The position numbers and the translations under genes are program-made. Positions 5,646 through 6,578 of a DNA stretch of 6,578 nt are shown here, piece by piece. Origin of the DNA: Candidatus Omnitrophota bacterium. Lineage in GTDB: Bacteria > Omnitrophota > Gorgyraeia > Duberdicusellales > 4484-171. The stretch lies in contig JAQVOZ010000079.1 in NCBI GenBank assembly GCA_028702365.1, positions 1 through 6,578 on the forward strand, written 5' to 3'. How positions within the stretch are numbered: position 1 is the stretch's first letter; each line of letters opens with the position of its first letter. Under the pieces are notes generated by a model, which was given only the letters and a program-made list of their open reading frames with translations, was not told the DNA's origin and made no database searches.

Positions 5646-5674
5646 ATTATAGCCTAAAGCATAACAATTATCAA
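5646..5674 (-). promoter_or_regulatory. Promoter of the rbfA-nrnA-truB-ribF operon, overlapping the cca stop
   Basis: TTGATA (5669-5674, 5/6), a 17-nt spacer and a perfect TATAAT (5646-5651) form a near-consensus sigma70 promoter. The TGA inside the -35 box is the stop codon of the upstream gene. Transcription should start near 5639, about 39 nt before the rbfA ATG. I see no terminator between cca and rbfA, so read-through probably adds to this promoter. Confidence 0.75.
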
Positions 5675-6578
5675 TGTTTACTTTGGCAGTTTTCAAATAT
5701 GATATGTGCCTCACGGATTTCTTCCTCAAGCGTTTTAAAACCTTTGTCTATTTTCGCATATAGAAGCCGCTCGAAAAGCTTTCCATAAAGGGTTGGCGGT
5801 TTAAAACCGAGCCTCCTTAGGTCTTCCCCTTTTAACTTCAGACGTATGCTAATTAATTTATCCAGAAAAATTTCTATATGCTTTCTTATCTTTTTTTGGC
5901 GGTAATATGTATAAAAAAATATTATATTTTCAAAACTTAGCGGATTAAGTGTTTTATAAATTACATGCGGCAAAACTTTCTTGTTTAATTGTCTGACTTT
6001 ATCCATATTGTCATACAAAGAAAGGATTCTAATCTTCTCTCCTTTCCTAAAACCAAAAGCCTCCAAAAGTTTAGCTGCTTCCTGGCGTTTAGCCTTGCGT
6101 AAAATGGCCATAAAATAGATAAGCCATTCTTCCAGCTGGCGATGCCACTTAAACTTAGTTTTATAGAAAGCTAGCGCATGTTCAATATCCGCAAAAGCAA
6201 GAAAATCATTTTTGTCTAACATGATTCTTATGCCTACGAGGGGTAAAATTTTTAATTCGTATAGCCTTTTTATGTATCTTGCCGGAGATGGCTCCTTAAG
6301 TATCAAAACCAGTTCTTCTCTTAGCCTGTGCGGATTAACCAAGCTTAAAGCATTTTTGCTTATTGCTTCTTTTGCCAGCTTAAGGGTGTGGGATTCCAGC
6401 CTAAATGAGAATCTTTGTTCAAACCTTATCGCCCTAAATATCCTGGTTGGGTCTTCCATGAAACTGTTATCATGAAGAACCCGTATAATACCGTTTTTCA
6501 AATCTTTTTCGCCGCAATAGTAATCAACCAGCTTTCCGTAATCAGGTTTATTCAAGCTTATCGCCATCGCGTTTATGG
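5671..6578 (-). CDS. Class II CCA-adding/poly(A) polymerase-family nucleotidyltransferase, C-terminal part (5' end beyond the right edge)
   Basis: The enzyme family adds CCA, or only C or A residues, to tRNA 3' ends, or poly(A) to RNA. The frame stays open to the right edge. The first visible codons read INAMAI, the end of the family motif RDFTINAMA, so the methionine at 6567 is internal and not the start. Next come GEKDLKNGIIRVLHDNSFMEDPTRIFRAIRF (the nucleotide and neck region, with the conserved DPTRIFRA), LRLREELVLIL-type sequence (HRLREELVLILKE), and a long helical body. Near the end is LKGEDLRRLGFKPPTLYGKLFERLLYAKI, resembling the C-terminus of long DHH/CBS-fused and Aquifex-type tRNA nucleotidyltransferases. 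The metal-binding GSxxR and DxD motifs are upstream and unseen. I therefore cannot tell CCA-adding, A-adding or PcnB activity apart, nor whether an N-terminal DHH/CBS region is present. Confidence 0.9.
   Translation of the reverse strand, partial: INAMAISLNKPDYGKLVDYYCGEKDLKNGIIRVLHDNSFMEDPTRIFRAIRFEQRFSFRLESHTLKLAKEAISKNALSLVNPHRLREELVLILKEPSPARYIKRLYELKILPLVGIRIMLDKNDFLAFADIEHALAFYKTKFKWHRQLEEWLIYFMAILRKAKRQEAAKLLEAFGFRKGEKIRILSLYDNMDKVRQLNKKVLPHVIYKTLNPLSFENIIFFYTYYRQKKIRKHIEIFLDKLISIRLKLKGEDLRRLGFKPPTLYGKLFERLLYAKIDKGFKTLEEEIREAHIIFENCQSKH

Noticed and set aside
1..6578. Mobile element, CRISPR, toxin-antitoxin or phage-derived system
   Set aside because: No repeats with spacers, transposase, integrase, terminal inverted repeats or defence domains are seen. 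Known housekeeping genes account for nearly the whole window.

Overview
The window reads as a compact bacterial chromosomal segment with low G+C. Every supportable gene lies on the minus strand, so transcription runs from high to low coordinates. Housekeeping genes fill almost all of it, and I see no mobile element, CRISPR array, rRNA, tRNA or sign of recent transfer. Protein style, the A/T-rich codons and the synteny (rbfA, DHH phosphoesterase, truB, ribF, then mraZ, rsmH, ftsL, ftsI) suggest an uncultivated PVC-type lineage, perhaps Candidatus Omnitrophota. That assignment is an inference from memory of protein style; no marker gene here proves it.

Right part (about 6578 to 2698), RNA maturation and cofactor block: the 3' two thirds of a class II CCA-adding/poly(A) polymerase-family gene enters from the right edge. 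A near-consensus sigma70-type promoter overlaps its stop codon and should start a tightly packed operon: rbfA (30S maturation), nrnA-like DHH/DHHA1 phosphoesterase (nanoRNA/pAp turnover), truB (tRNA U55 pseudouridine synthase, a short form lacking the C-terminal PUA domain) and ribF (riboflavin kinase/FAD synthetase). These genes are joined by a 4-bp overlap, a 2-bp gap and a 32-bp overlap. This is the conserved bacterial rbfA-truB-ribF neighbourhood, but with cca where infB is often found.

Middle (2697 to 2466): an intergenic region with a weak hairpin after ribF, a strong promoter (TTGACA, 17-bp spacer, TATATT) and a set of 10-bp-phased GTG repeats running from about the predicted transcription start into the mraZ translation start. 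The repeats look like an MraZ autoregulatory operator.

Left part (2465 to 1), start of the division and cell wall (dcw) cluster: mraZ, a 171-bp A/T-rich spacer holding a possible 28-codon basic ORF and a weak second promoter, rsmH (16S rRNA m4C1402 methyltransferase), an ftsL-like small membrane protein, and the first 179 codons of ftsI (division transpeptidase), which runs off the left edge.

mraZ and rsmH have textbook GGAGG ribosome binding sites, while the other complete genes have no recognisable Shine-Dalgarno. I did not find a new defence, mobile or metabolic system. The most interesting signals are regulatory: the MraZ decamer array, the mraZ-rsmH spacer, and the split in initiation signals.
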